DNA from: Pedobacter aquatilis
GTDB lineage: Bacteria > Bacteroidota > Bacteroidia > Sphingobacteriales > Sphingobacteriaceae
NCBI RefSeq assembly: GCF_030409415.1
Contig: NZ_JAUFPW010000015.1
Span: 91,928 to 155,927 of the forward strand
Length of the DNA: 64,000 nt
Direction of reading: 5' to 3'
Below the pieces are notes generated by a model. It searched no databases, was not told where the DNA came from, and was given only the letters and a program-made list of their open reading frames with translations. Made by a program: the position numbers and the translations under genes. Position 1 is the first letter of the stretch. Each line of letters starts with the position of its first letter. This document shows positions 18,094 through 28,540 of this stretch, in pieces.

Positions 18094-21000
18094 ATGAAAA
18101 GAATCTTTACAAAATTTTCTGTTCTGGCTCTATTTTTTTTACTTACAACTAATTTAGCATTTGCGCAAAACCTAACTATTAAAGGTAAGGTAACGGATGG
18201 TGGCGACAAAACCACAATTCCAAGTGTAAGCATATTAGTTAAGGGTACGCAAATAGCTACACAGACAGACGCATCAGGGGCATACACTATCAGTGCACCA
18301 CCAAATTCAACGCTAATATTTACTTTTATAGGTTATGCTACGCAAGAAATAGCCGTTAATGGTCGTACAACTGTAAACGTTGAATTAGCTTCATCTAACC
18401 AAGAACTAGAACAAGTAGTAGTTGTAGGTTACGGTACGCAAAAAAGGAAAGATTTAACAGGCTCGATTTCGAGTGTAAATGGCGATGAACTTGCCAAAAT
18501 GCCAGCTGTTAATCCCTTGGCATCTTTACAAGGTAAAGTTGCAGGTTTAACCGTTGTAAACTCAGGTGGTCCGGGTTCACAACCTGTTATTCGTATTAGA
18601 GGTATTAGCAGTACGAATAGTGCTACACCTTTATATGTTGTAGATGGATTATTGCAAGATAACATCGACTATTTAAATCCTGCAGATATTGAATCTATTG
18701 ATTTATTAAGAGATGCATCTTCAGCAGCAATCTACGGACTAAGAGGTGCCAACGGTGTTATTGCTGTTACTACGAAAAAAGCAGCCCGTGGTCAAACTAG
18801 AGTTAATTTCAACTCAAACATTGGTATTCAAAAAGTTATCAATAAAATTGACGTTACAGACGCCGACGGCTTTAAGAAACTATATTCTACACAGCTTGCC
18901 AATATTGGAGCAGCGCCATTCGATTTTTCTAATTACACAGCCAATACAGATTGGCAAAGCGAAATTCTTCGCAACGCGATAATTAACACAAATAGTTTAA
19001 GCTTTAGCAATAGCGGAGAAAAATCCACAACGTTGGTAAATTTAAGCTATAATAACCAAGAAGGTGTTGTTAAATATAGCAGCTATGAAAAATACGTTTT
19101 ACGCTTAAGCGAAGAAATTAAAGTAAGCAATAAGTTCAAAATTGGCGGAGATATTACAGGTTTCTTAGCAAAACCAAATGGAACTGGTGTAAGTTTAAAC
19201 AATGCTGTTTGGGCTGCTCCAGTTGTTCCAATTCAGCTGAATGAAAATACTTATTATTCTATGCCATCGTTTCAAAGAGCACAGGTTGGAAACCCGATTT
19301 CTGCAATAATGCGTTCAGATAGAACATCTATTAACAAAGTGTTCCGTTTTAATGGTAGCATATTTGCAGAACTAACGTTTCTAAAAGATTTTAAAATTAA
19401 GTCTACCTTTTATGGTGATTTTGGATTTAATCATTCAAGAGGATATTCAAGACCTCCATTCTTTGTTGCAAATATTGGCGAGAATGGTGCTCAAACTACA
19501 ATCGTTAGAGATGACCAATTTCGTTCAACAGTCAGCCAAAGCCAATCAGAAACACATAGATATCAACAGGATCATACTTTAACGTACGAAAAATCATTAG
19601 AAGGCGGCCACAGAATTACCGCTCTTGCGGGTTTCACATCATTGCGTTTTGCAGGTTCAAATGTGGGGGGTAGCAGAACTGATAGTACATTAGTTGTTCC
19701 TGGAGACCCTGATTTATGGTATTTAGGAATTGTAAATGCAAATAACATATTAGGAAACAGTGGTGGTGGTAGCGAAGAAACAAATGTTGGTGCCTTTGCA
19801 AGAGTAAGCTATAGTTTTAAAGATAAATATTTGTTTAACGGAACGATTAGAAGAGATGGTAGCTCGCGTTTTTCTCCTCAAAACAGATGGGGAACTTTTG
19901 GAAGTGTAGGTTTAGGCTGGGTAGCTAGTGAAGAAGCATTTTTCAAATCTTACATCAAAGGAATTGATTACTTAAAATTACGTGCTTCATGGGGTCGTCT
20001 TGGTAATTCTAATGGAGTTTCTCCAAATTTGTATCAACAAGGTTTATCTAATGGAGCAACAGCTGTTTTTGGAGAAAATGTTTACACCGCAATACAAAAT
20101 GCCTATATTCCAGATCCAAACTTAAGATTTGAAATTGTACAGGGTTTAGACTTAGGACTTGATTTAAAAGCTCTCAATAATCGTTTTAACGCTGAAATTA
20201 ATTTGTACAACAAAACAACTGATGGTATTTTAACTAGTTTTCCTTTACTTGCAGGTCAATTACCATACTTTACTAATTTAGGTAAGATAAATAATCGAGG
20301 TATTGAGGTAAGCTTAGGATGGGGAGATAAAATTGGAGATTTCACCTACAACCTTTCGGGAAATTTTAGTTATAATAAAAACAAAGTAGAATCATTAGGG
20401 AATACAACCGAATTTCAAATTACGGGAAACAGTGGTGTTAATTTAACAAACTCTGGCCAATCTATTGGCTATTTCTACGGATATAAGCAAATCGGAATTT
20501 ACCAAACTGCCAGAGAAATGCTAAATCAGGCTCAATTTTCAAATTCACAGCTTGGAGATATTGCCTACCAGGATACGAATGGCGATGGTGTAATTACTGC
20601 TGCAGATAGAACTTATTTAGGAACTCCATTCCCTCCATATAGTTATGGAATGAGCTTATCGTTAGGTTATAAAGGTTTTGATGCGCTTATTGAAGGACAA
20701 GGTGTTGCAGGAAATAAAATCTATACCGAACGTCGTACTGCGAATTTTGCAACCTTGAATTATGAAAGCAACAGGTTAAATGCATGGACTGGTCCTGGAA
20801 CTTCAAATGTTGAACCAATTTTAGACAATACCAGAGGTAATAACTTCCTATTCAGTTCATATTTCTTAGAGCCCGGAGATTATTTCAGACTTCGTACAGT
20901 ACAAGTTGGTTATACATTCGCTCCTACTTTGTTAAACAAAATTGGCGCTCAAAAACTTAGAATTTACTTGAGTGGACAAAACATACAAACCTGGACTAAA

Positions 21001-21114
21001 GCAACAGGTTATACTCCTGAAGCTCAAATTGGAAGTATTTTAGGTGGCGGTGCAGATAATGGTGTATATCCGGTGCCGGCTATTTATTCTTTCGGATTGA
21101 ATGTTACTTTCTAA
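18094..21114 (+). CDS. SusC-type TonB-dependent outer-membrane transporter (first copy)
   Basis: 1006 aa. A signal peptide ending AFAQ (about residue 25) is followed by a CarboxypepD_reg domain (about 28-105), a linker with LEQVVVVGYGTQKRKDLTGS typical of SusC, the plug (about 115-230, LYVVDGLLQDNIDYLNPADIESIDLLRDASS), and a long beta-barrel ending in aromatic F. It forms the TonB-powered pore for oligosaccharide uptake with the SusD protein encoded next. It is a close paralogue of the 24012 gene, sharing the signal peptide and the sensor domain almost exactly. Confidence 0.96.
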   Translation: MKRIFTKFSVLALFFLLTTNLAFAQNLTIKGKVTDGGDKTTIPSVSILVKGTQIATQTDASGAYTISAPPNSTLIFTFIGYATQEIAVNGRTTVNVELASSNQELEQVVVVGYGTQKRKDLTGSISSVNGDELAKMPAVNPLASLQGKVAGLTVVNSGGPGSQPVIRIRGISSTNSATPLYVVDGLLQDNIDYLNPADIESIDLLRDASSAAIYGLRGANGVIAVTTKKAARGQTRVNFNSNIGIQKVINKIDVTDADGFKKLYSTQLANIGAAPFDFSNYTANTDWQSEILRNAIINTNSLSFSNSGEKSTTLVNLSYNNQEGVVKYSSYEKYVLRLSEEIKVSNKFKIGGDITGFLAKPNGTGVSLNNAVWAAPVVPIQLNENTYYSMPSFQRAQVGNPISAIMRSDRTSINKVFRFNGSIFAELTFLKDFKIKSTFYGDFGFNHSRGYSRPPFFVANIGENGAQTTIVRDDQFRSTVSQSQSETHRYQQDHTLTYEKSLEGGHRITALAGFTSLRFAGSNVGGSRTDSTLVVPGDPDLWYLGIVNANNILGNSGGGSEETNVGAFARVSYSFKDKYLFNGTIRRDGSSRFSPQNRWGTFGSVGLGWVASEEAFFKSYIKGIDYLKLRASWGRLGNSNGVSPNLYQQGLSNGATAVFGENVYTAIQNAYIPDPNLRFEIVQGLDLGLDLKALNNRFNAEINLYNKTTDGILTSFPLLAGQLPYFTNLGKINNRGIEVSLGWGDKIGDFTYNLSGNFSYNKNKVESLGNTTEFQITGNSGVNLTNSGQSIGYFYGYKQIGIYQTAREMLNQAQFSNSQLGDIAYQDTNGDGVITAADRTYLGTPFPPYSYGMSLSLGYKGFDALIEGQGVAGNKIYTERRTANFATLNYESNRLNAWTGPGTSNVEPILDNTRGNNFLFSSYFLEPGDYFRLRTVQVGYTFAPTLLNKIGAQKLRIYLSGQNIQTWTKATGYTPEAQIGSILGGGADNGVYPVPAIYSFGLNVTF

Positions 21115-21132
21115 CCAAAATTAAAAGCTTAA

Positions 21133-22686
21133 ATGATGAAAATATTCAATAGTTATAAAAGAAACATTGCACTTGGCTTGTTGGCTATCGTTGCAGTTTC
21201 GACAAATTCGGGTTGTCAAAAATTTTTAGATACCCAAAGGCAAGGTGAATATACTGCCGATGATTATCCATATCCTCAGGGAGGAACACCATACGACACA
21301 TTTTTATTCTCTGCTTACAGTGCATTAAGAGCCTATAATTATGTGTCAGATGGTTTCATGGTTGCAACGAGTATAAGAAGTGATGATGCTGATAAAGGCA
21401 GTACACCAACTGATGGTGGAGCTGATGTAATCGCAATGGATAACTTTCCAGCTTTAACCAACGGAAGGGTAAACACATTATGGACAGAATATTACACAAT
21501 GATTAACAGATGTAATACTATAATCGATCAGATTTACAACAGCAAAGACATCATTGCTAGTGAGCAACAAAAATTACAAGCAGAAGCAGAGGCTAGGTTT
21601 TTGCGTGGATATTCTTACTTTTTCTTAGTAAGAGCCTATGGTAGAGTGCCTAAAATTGATAAAGTTTTAGATGTAACTTCAAATATACCACAAAGCAGTC
21701 CTGAAGTAATTTATGCACTAGTAGAAGCTGATTTACAGTTTGCAGCAGCAAATCTACCATTAAGCTGGCCTACCAAATTTATTGGTCGTCCAACAAAAGG
21801 TTCTGCAAATGGAATGCTTGCCAAAGCTTATTTATATCAAAAGAAATGGGGAATGGCAATGTCTTTAGCTAGTCAGGTTATGAACTCAGGTCAATACGAT
21901 TTAAGTGTTTCATACAATGATATTTTTAGCGAAAAAGGTGAAAACAGCAGAGAATCTGTATTCGAAATTCAAGCTACTGCTAGTGCAACTGTACAAACCG
22001 CAAATGGTGTTCAGTATGCAAGTATTCAAGGTACAAGAGGAAATACAACAGAATGGAACAGAGGTTGGGGATGGAATTCGCCGAGTGCTGTTTTAGAAGC
22101 AGCTTATGAGCCAAATGATCCTAGAAAAGCAAGAACAATCCTTTATAGTAGCATCGCCGGTAAAGATAATTTCACGATTTACAATCAGAAAGCTCCGTTA
22201 TATCCCAGTGAAGTACCAAATCTAAAATATAACCATAAAGTTCTGGCAAACCCCACATACATTGCCGCATACAACAGCAGAAGTGGTTGGTGGATGAATG
22301 TTAGAATTTTGCGTTACGCGGATATTGTTTTAATGTTCGCAGAAGCTGCCAATGAAGTTGGTGGTGCAGCAAATACTACTTTAGCTTTAGAAGCTTTAAA
22401 TAGTATCAGAGCAAGAGCAAGAAGCGGAGCACCTACGGGCACTCTTCCAAACATTACCACTACCGATCAAACTGCACTTAGAAACGCCATCAGACAAGAA
22501 AGAAGAATTGAGCTGGCTATGGAGCATGAACGCTTTTTTGATATTGTTCGTTGGGGAATTGATGCTGAGACCATGCAGGCTGCAGGTAAAACTGCTTACA
22601 ATCCTAATAGAGATAGGTTATTACCAATCCCTCAACAACAAATTGATCTAAGTAAAGGTGTGCTCACTCAAAACAATGGTTATTAA
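21133..22686 (+). CDS. SusD/RagB-family surface lipoprotein (first copy)
   Basis: 517 aa. The lipobox region reads TNSGCQKF (Cys about residue 28). TPR-like helices of the SusD fold are seen (EARFLRGYSYFFLVRAYGRVP, RRIELAMEHERFFDIVRWG), with the usual ILRYADIVLMFAEAANE segment. As the lid of the SusCD complex it binds glycan at the cell surface. It starts 18 bp after susC. The closing NPNRDRLLPIPQQQIDL motif is typical of complete SusD proteins, so the gene appears intact. Confidence 0.95.
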   Translation: MMKIFNSYKRNIALGLLAIVAVSTNSGCQKFLDTQRQGEYTADDYPYPQGGTPYDTFLFSAYSALRAYNYVSDGFMVATSIRSDDADKGSTPTDGGADVIAMDNFPALTNGRVNTLWTEYYTMINRCNTIIDQIYNSKDIIASEQQKLQAEAEARFLRGYSYFFLVRAYGRVPKIDKVLDVTSNIPQSSPEVIYALVEADLQFAAANLPLSWPTKFIGRPTKGSANGMLAKAYLYQKKWGMAMSLASQVMNSGQYDLSVSYNDIFSEKGENSRESVFEIQATASATVQTANGVQYASIQGTRGNTTEWNRGWGWNSPSAVLEAAYEPNDPRKARTILYSSIAGKDNFTIYNQKAPLYPSEVPNLKYNHKVLANPTYIAAYNSRSGWWMNVRILRYADIVLMFAEAANEVGGAANTTLALEALNSIRARARSGAPTGTLPNITTTDQTALRNAIRQERRIELAMEHERFFDIVRWGIDAETMQAAGKTAYNPNRDRLLPIPQQQIDLSKGVLTQNNGY

Positions 22687-22700
22687 TAATTCATATAAAA

Positions 22701-23588
22701 ATGAAAAGATCACAAATATATAAAATGAGATATCTACTGGCTTTAATACCAGCATTCTCATTGTTTTCTGCATGCGAGAAAGATCGGAATCCAAATAATT
22801 TGCCTGAATTAGATCCAAACGATTATGTTGGAACTATTGGTGGTTTCAAAACGTCAGATGAAATATTAAAAGATAATTTAGTTGCATATTTCAGTTTTGA
22901 TGATACATACAATGAGAAACTAACCAACACGGCTCCTACCTCCAAAACAGGAGATTCATTTGTTGAGGGCTTTAAAGGCAAGGCTCTAAATTTAAATGCA
23001 GGTTATCTTTATTATGCTACACAATTTGCTGCGTTTAAGCAAGATGCTTTTAAAAGTTTTACAGTTAGCCAATGGATTCAAATATCAAACAATGGCTCAA
23101 AGAGAACAATGCTCACACAATTTGCCAGGCCAGGTATTTTTGATGGCAACTTAGACATCAGATTAAATACAAATAGTTTTCCGGCAACTAATAATGATGT
23201 TTTAAAAGTTGGCCCAAGATTTTCAACGGTTGGCGGAGGTTCTCAAGATAACCTTAACAATACAAAATCTCCTAAAATTGGACCAAGCAACTGGGTTCAC
23301 TTAGTTTTAAGTTATAATGGTTTAACCGGTAGATTTAATGTGCTTACAAATGGTGAGAATATTGGAAGCTTTTCAGATAGAGGTGTTGGAAATAACCTTT
23401 TCAAATCAAATGAGCCAAATGAATTAATTTTTGGTGCTAATTATAATTTAATTCCTGGTAAAACTGTTAATACTAATACCGAATATGGTTTAATGACAGG
23501 TAAGATAGATGAAGTTAAAATCTATAATGCCTTTATGCCAGACGCAGTTGTTAAAGCAATGTATGATTTAACAATAGCTGGAAAATAA
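22701..23588 (+). CDS. LamG/concanavalin-like surface lipoprotein (first copy)
   Basis: 295 aa. A lipoprotein signal with lipobox FSAC (Cys about residue 26) is followed by a short linker and a LamG-like jelly-roll domain (about 60-290: LVAYFSFDDTYNEK, FTVSQWIQI, WVHLVLSYNG, GKIDEVKIYNAFM). Its position directly after SusD is that of SusE/SusF-like surface glycan-binding proteins, so it probably helps capture the polysaccharide. No catalytic function is suggested. Paralogue of the protein at 28541. Confidence 0.85.
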   Translation: MKRSQIYKMRYLLALIPAFSLFSACEKDRNPNNLPELDPNDYVGTIGGFKTSDEILKDNLVAYFSFDDTYNEKLTNTAPTSKTGDSFVEGFKGKALNLNAGYLYYATQFAAFKQDAFKSFTVSQWIQISNNGSKRTMLTQFARPGIFDGNLDIRLNTNSFPATNNDVLKVGPRFSTVGGGSQDNLNNTKSPKIGPSNWVHLVLSYNGLTGRFNVLTNGENIGSFSDRGVGNNLFKSNEPNELIFGANYNLIPGKTVNTNTEYGLMTGKIDEVKIYNAFMPDAVVKAMYDLTIAGK

Positions 23589-23608
23589 TTATAATTTCAA
23601 TTTATATA

Positions 23609-23645
23609 AAATGGAGTATTAAACAAATCAATACTCCATTTTTCA
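23609..23645 (+). terminator. Terminator of the first SusCD-LamG operon
   Basis: A 12-bp perfect stem (23609-23620 with 23630-23641) with a nine-base loop is followed by T-rich sequence, 20 bases past the LamG stop. Confidence 0.85.
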
Positions 23646-24011
23646 TTTCCAACTCTTCCCCTACTCCAATAACTTTGAATATTAAAACATGTAATTTGTA
23701 TGCAAACGCTTCGGGAACGTTTGAGTAAATAACATTTTCATTACATATTACACACAACACTACATCATTACCTCTCAAAACCAATTTTTAGCATCACAAA
23801 AATACTTCGTGTACTTTTTACACTTGTGTACCTCTGGTTTATGTATTATAAATTCAAAAACTGCGTTTTTGGCCTATTTCCCTATTTGGTATTTATTTTT
23901 GAGATAGTATTCTTTCTATGTTGATGTACTAATGTTGAGGTAAAATCACTTGCACAAGCAAAAAAACAACCTCACATTTATCTTAACAATTAAACTAAAT
24001 TTTAATAAAGC
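23646..24011 (+). promoter_or_regulatory. Upstream regulatory region of the second susC operon
   Basis: Together with the preceding terminator this makes a 423-bp gap with no gene. It repeats the architecture of the first susC upstream region: 19-bp block (23759-23777), GTGTA-N5-TACAC dyad (23809-23823), aaaaac/gttttt dyad (23856-23870) and 22-bp block (23921-23942). Spacings are 31, 32 and 97 bases where it matters, against 31, 30 and 96 in the first copy. No perfect TAnnTTTG follows the last block here. Confidence 0.75.
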
Positions 24012-27000
24012 ATGAAAAGAATCTTTACAAGAATTTCTGTTCTGGCCGTATTTTGTTTACTCGCAATTAACGTAGCATTTGCGCAAAACATTACCGTAAA
24101 AGGTATAGTGAGAGATGGAGGCGATAAAACCACCATCCCTAGTGTAAGCGTATTGGTTAAGGGGACAACAATTGGTACACAAACAGATGCATCAGGAGCG
24201 TTTAGCATAAGCGCACCAGCAAACGCAACATTGGTATTCCAATATTTGGGTTACACTGCTCAAGAAGTAGCAGTTGGTAACCGCACATCATTGAATGTAG
24301 AATTACAATCATCATCACAACAATTAGAGCAGGTTGTGGTTGTTGGTTATGGTACGCAGAGAAAAGTAGATGTTACAGGTTCTGTAGCATCAGTTAAAGG
24401 AGAAGAAATTTCCAAGCAAGCATCAGTAAACCCAATTAGTGCTTTACAAGGTAAAGTTGCAGGTGTTTCGATTACAAACAATGGCGCACCAGGTTCATCT
24501 CCTCAGATTACAATCCGTGGTACTGGAACTATTTATGGTAACACTGGGGTTTTGTATGTTGTTGATGGAGTTTGGTACGATGAAATCAGCTTCTTAAACC
24601 CTGCAGATATTGAAAACTTAAGCATTTTGAAAGATGCGTCTTCTCAATCAATTTACGGTATTCGTGCTGCTAATGGTGTTGTTTTGGTCACAACTAAGCG
24701 AGGTAAAACTGGAGAGCCCACCATCAACTATAATGGTTCTATTGGCTTTAAAGCGGTTACAAATCAAGTTGAAATGGCTAATGCGACAGAATATGCAACC
24801 ATTATCAACGAATTGTCTGCATCTAATGGAGCTAATCCGCTATTCTCTAATCCGTCATCATTTGGCACAGGTACTAACTGGTATAACCAAGGATTTAGAA
24901 ATGCATTACAAACCAATCATCAGATATCTGTAAATGGCGGAACTGAAAAAACAACCTATAACTTCTCTTTAGGTTACACCAATGAGGATGGTATTGTTAA
25001 AACTCAGAACTATAAACGTTATACAGCAAAATTATCAAACGATTTTCAGGTTTTAAAACCATTAAAAGTTGGTTATACGGTTTCAGGTACATCAATAAAT
25101 TCGAATGATATTGATGGTGGCATTTTCCGCCAGTTATATGCTGCTGGGCCGGTAGTTCCTGTATACTATGCTGACGGTAGCTATGGTGATGCTAACGATT
25201 TTAGTTTAGGTGGTGGTAATAACTTTAACCCACAGGTTACCCTAGATTATTTTAATCAACAATCTAAAAACTACCGTATTAATGGTAATGTTTACGCAGA
25301 ATTAACCTTTGCAAAAAACTTTACTTTTAGAACTAGTGCTGGTGGAGATTTCGGGCAAAATGAAGTTAGAGGCTATACACCTCTTTATGCGGCTACTCAA
25401 GGCCAGAGAACAACGCAGAGTAGTTTAAGAATTAACAGGAATGAAACCAGAAATTGGATTTTAGAGAATACATTAACTTATAAAAATACCTTTGGCGACC
25501 ATAGCATTACAGCTTTAGTAGGTACAACTGCTCAAAGAAGAAAAACTTATTTTGTAAATGCAACAGCATTTGATGTTCCAAACACAAGTGATGGCGATTT
25601 ATACCTTTCTTTAGGTACTGCAGCAACACGCACTGTTGTTGATGGTGGTAGTTTATCAACTTCGGCATCTTATTTTGGGCGTGTAAATTACTCGTTCAAA
25701 GATAAATATCTATTAAACGCAACTCTTCGTGGTGATGCAGCTTCACAATTTTATGGTGGTGGCGAACTTTGGGGTTACTTTCCTGCAATTGGTGCAGGTT
25801 GGGTAGTTAGCAGCGAAGACTTTATGAAAGACCAAAAAGTGGTAAACTACTTAAAACTAAAAGGTTCTTGGGGTAAAGTAGGTAATGCAGGTGTTCCAAT
25901 TAACCCAACTACCTTAACTGTAGCGCAAGGCGGTAACTTAGTTGCCTTTTTTAATGGTGTTGGCTACACGGGTGCAAATGTTAACTCATTGGTTCCTTCA
26001 TTTTTAAACTGGGAGCGTACAACAGGTACCGATATCGGTATCGAGGCTAGATTTTTAGATAATCATTTAACTATCGAAACTGGTGTTTACAATAAGAAAA
26101 CTGAACAAGCAATTTTCGAAATTCCTATATTAACTTCTATTGGAACAGCTTCAGGTACTTTAATTGGTAATCAGGCCGATTTTCAAAATCGTGGTTTCGA
26201 GTTCTTAGCTACCTATTCAAATCAATCAAAAGGTGGTTTAAGTTATTCAGTTAGTGGAAATATTGGCATCAATAATAACAAAGTATTATCCGTTGTAACT
26301 GGCCTAAACCCAATTTATGCAGGTGGCGCCGGTATTGCAAATGGTGCTTTAGCAACCCGTACTGTTCAAGGTGGTGCAATTGGTCAGTTTTTCGGTTATG
26401 ATGTAGCTGGAATATTCCAAACGGCTGCAGAGGTGACTGGTTCTGCACAGCCAAATGCTAAACCTGGAGACTTTAAATATGTTGATCAAAATGGTGATGG
26501 TGTTATTGATGGAAGAGATCGCATTGTTTTAGGTAATCCAAATCCAAAATTCAGTTATGGTATAAATTCATCTTTCAATTATAAAAACTTTGATTTTTCA
26601 TTTGATATTCAAGGTGTAGCTGGTGTTGATGTTTATAATGCAAACGTAGCTTACCGTTTTGGTAACGAAAACTATAGTAAAGATTTCTATGATAATAGAT
26701 GGCGTGGTGCTGGTACATCAAATACATATCCGTCAGCTAACGTTGGCTCTACTGCAAATGCAGCTCCAAACTCTTTCTTCGTAGAAGATGGTTCTTATAT
26801 CCGTTTAAGAAATATTCAATTAGGATATGCTTTACCTTCATCATTAATGAGCAAGTGGAAAATGCAAAAAGTTAGAGTTTTTGTTGATGCGCAAAATGCG
26901 GTGAATTTATTTGGTTACAAAGGTTTCACTCCTGAAATTGGTGGCACACCTACTAATGCGGGTATAGATGCCAGCGTTTATCCACTATCGGCTACTTATA

Positions 27001-27026
27001 GATTAGGTCTTCAAGTTACTTTCTAA
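24012..27026 (+). CDS. SusC-type TonB-dependent outer-membrane transporter (second copy)
   Basis: 1004 aa with the same plan as the 18094 gene: signal peptide ending AFAQ, CarboxypepD_reg domain, LEQVVVVGYGTQRKVDVTGS linker, plug (LYVVDGVWYDEISFLNPADIENLSILKDASS) and barrel ending in TF. The first 110 residues are nearly identical to the first copy and the barrels diverge, which suggests an old duplication followed by specialisation for different oligosaccharide lengths or linkages. It begins an operon with SusD and LamG partners. Confidence 0.96.
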   Translation: MKRIFTRISVLAVFCLLAINVAFAQNITVKGIVRDGGDKTTIPSVSVLVKGTTIGTQTDASGAFSISAPANATLVFQYLGYTAQEVAVGNRTSLNVELQSSSQQLEQVVVVGYGTQRKVDVTGSVASVKGEEISKQASVNPISALQGKVAGVSITNNGAPGSSPQITIRGTGTIYGNTGVLYVVDGVWYDEISFLNPADIENLSILKDASSQSIYGIRAANGVVLVTTKRGKTGEPTINYNGSIGFKAVTNQVEMANATEYATIINELSASNGANPLFSNPSSFGTGTNWYNQGFRNALQTNHQISVNGGTEKTTYNFSLGYTNEDGIVKTQNYKRYTAKLSNDFQVLKPLKVGYTVSGTSINSNDIDGGIFRQLYAAGPVVPVYYADGSYGDANDFSLGGGNNFNPQVTLDYFNQQSKNYRINGNVYAELTFAKNFTFRTSAGGDFGQNEVRGYTPLYAATQGQRTTQSSLRINRNETRNWILENTLTYKNTFGDHSITALVGTTAQRRKTYFVNATAFDVPNTSDGDLYLSLGTAATRTVVDGGSLSTSASYFGRVNYSFKDKYLLNATLRGDAASQFYGGGELWGYFPAIGAGWVVSSEDFMKDQKVVNYLKLKGSWGKVGNAGVPINPTTLTVAQGGNLVAFFNGVGYTGANVNSLVPSFLNWERTTGTDIGIEARFLDNHLTIETGVYNKKTEQAIFEIPILTSIGTASGTLIGNQADFQNRGFEFLATYSNQSKGGLSYSVSGNIGINNNKVLSVVTGLNPIYAGGAGIANGALATRTVQGGAIGQFFGYDVAGIFQTAAEVTGSAQPNAKPGDFKYVDQNGDGVIDGRDRIVLGNPNPKFSYGINSSFNYKNFDFSFDIQGVAGVDVYNANVAYRFGNENYSKDFYDNRWRGAGTSNTYPSANVGSTANAAPNSFFVEDGSYIRLRNIQLGYALPSSLMSKWKMQKVRVFVDAQNAVNLFGYKGFTPEIGGTPTNAGIDASVYPLSATYRLGLQVTF

Positions 27027-27037
27027 TAAATAAAGCA

Positions 27038-28522
27038 ATGAAATTAAATTATAAAAATAATCAAATACAAAAGATTGGACTTATTGCTTTATGCGCTGGT
27101 CTTTTTGTATTACCTGCATGTAAAAAAAGCTTTTTAGATGTAGATCCTCAAGCACAACAGCCAGCTGTAACCTTTTGGAAATCACAAGATGATGCAACTA
27201 AAGCAGTAAACTCTATTTACGCAAACTTAAGAAGTTGGGAAAACACAGCTTTTCCAGCACTTGCAGTTGAAAGTATTGCTGGTGATGACGCTGAAAAAGG
27301 TAGTTCGGCAAATGATGCAAGTTATCTAAATAGCTTCGATCAATTTACTGTTACCTCAACAGAAGGACAGCTTCAAGGTTTTTGGACCGGACAATATCAA
27401 AACATTAACCTTTGTAACCAGGTTTTAGATAACATTCCGGCAATTAGCATGGATGCATCTTTAAAATCACGCTACTTGGCTGAAGCAAAATTTGTTCGTG
27501 CTTATTCTTATTTTAGACTAGTACGTGCTTTTGGTGATGTACCTTTGCGTTTAACGGTTCCAAAAGATGCATCAGAATTTAATATCCCAAGAACGCCAAA
27601 AGCACAGGTTTGGGCGGCTATTGAGAAAGATTTAACTGATGCTGAAGCCGTATTACCTCAAAGTTATACTGCTGCAGATTTAGGTAGAGCCACAAAAGGC
27701 GCTGCTTTAGGTTTACATGCCAAAGTTGCAATGTATCAACAAAAATGGGCAGATGTACTTTCTCTAACCAACACAGTTATGACTTTAGGTTACAACTTAG
27801 TTCCAAATTATGAACAAGGTTTTCGCTTAAATAACGAGAATAGTATAGAGTCTGTTTTCGAAATACAATGTGAAATTATTCCTGCAATTGCTGGTTCTGC
27901 AACTTCACAATATAGCCAGGTACAAGGTGTAAGAGGAAGTGTTGGCGGATGGGGCTTCAATGTTCCAACTGCAACTTTAGCCGCAGCCTACGAAGCTGGC
28001 GATGTTAGAAGAGATGCAACAATCATTTTTAGAGGTGAAACTACACCACAGGGAGATGCAATTGCTGCAACTGGTGATAATCCAATGTACAACCAAAAGT
28101 CTTATGTGCCATTTAGCCAAATTATAACAGGATTCAATGAAGGTGCGCAACAAAATGTAAGGGTTCTTCGCTTTGCAGATATTCTTTTAATGAACGCTGA
28201 AGCAGCTAACGAGCAAGGTAACGCAGCTTTAGCCAGAACGTCATTAAATCGCGTACGAGCACGTGCCAGAGGTGGTGTAGCAACAGTTTTGCCTGATGTT
28301 ACAACTTCTGATAAAGATGCTTTACGTACAGCAATTCAAAAAGAAAGACAAGTTGAATTAGCAATGGAATCAGATCGCTATTTTGATGTTATTCGCCAAG
28401 GTCGTGCAGCAGCGGTTTTCGGACCAAAAGGTTGGAAAGCTAACAAAAATGAAGTTTGGCCAATTCCGTCCACTGAAATTGATAGAAGTGCTGGCACTTT
28501 AACACAAAATCCAGGTTATTAA
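27038..28522 (+). CDS. SusD/RagB-family surface lipoprotein (second copy)
   Basis: 494 aa. Lipobox LPACKK (Cys about residue 27). SusD hallmarks are AKFVRAYSYFRLVRAFGDVPL, VLRFADILLMNAEAANE, ERQVELAMESDRYFDVIRQG and the closing KNEVWPIPSTEID. It starts 11 bp after the second susC and would form its extracellular lid. Substrate binding residues cannot be assigned from sequence alone. Confidence 0.95.
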   Translation: MKLNYKNNQIQKIGLIALCAGLFVLPACKKSFLDVDPQAQQPAVTFWKSQDDATKAVNSIYANLRSWENTAFPALAVESIAGDDAEKGSSANDASYLNSFDQFTVTSTEGQLQGFWTGQYQNINLCNQVLDNIPAISMDASLKSRYLAEAKFVRAYSYFRLVRAFGDVPLRLTVPKDASEFNIPRTPKAQVWAAIEKDLTDAEAVLPQSYTAADLGRATKGAALGLHAKVAMYQQKWADVLSLTNTVMTLGYNLVPNYEQGFRLNNENSIESVFEIQCEIIPAIAGSATSQYSQVQGVRGSVGGWGFNVPTATLAAAYEAGDVRRDATIIFRGETTPQGDAIAATGDNPMYNQKSYVPFSQIITGFNEGAQQNVRVLRFADILLMNAEAANEQGNAALARTSLNRVRARARGGVATVLPDVTTSDKDALRTAIQKERQVELAMESDRYFDVIRQGRAAAVFGPKGWKANKNEVWPIPSTEIDRSAGTLTQNPGY

Positions 28523-28540
28523 TTGTTTAATTCAATAAAA

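Noticed and set aside
23601..23784. 60-codon minus-strand frame after the first LamG gene
   Set aside because: It covers the terminator hairpin and part of the shared susC upstream region, with no protein-like features.
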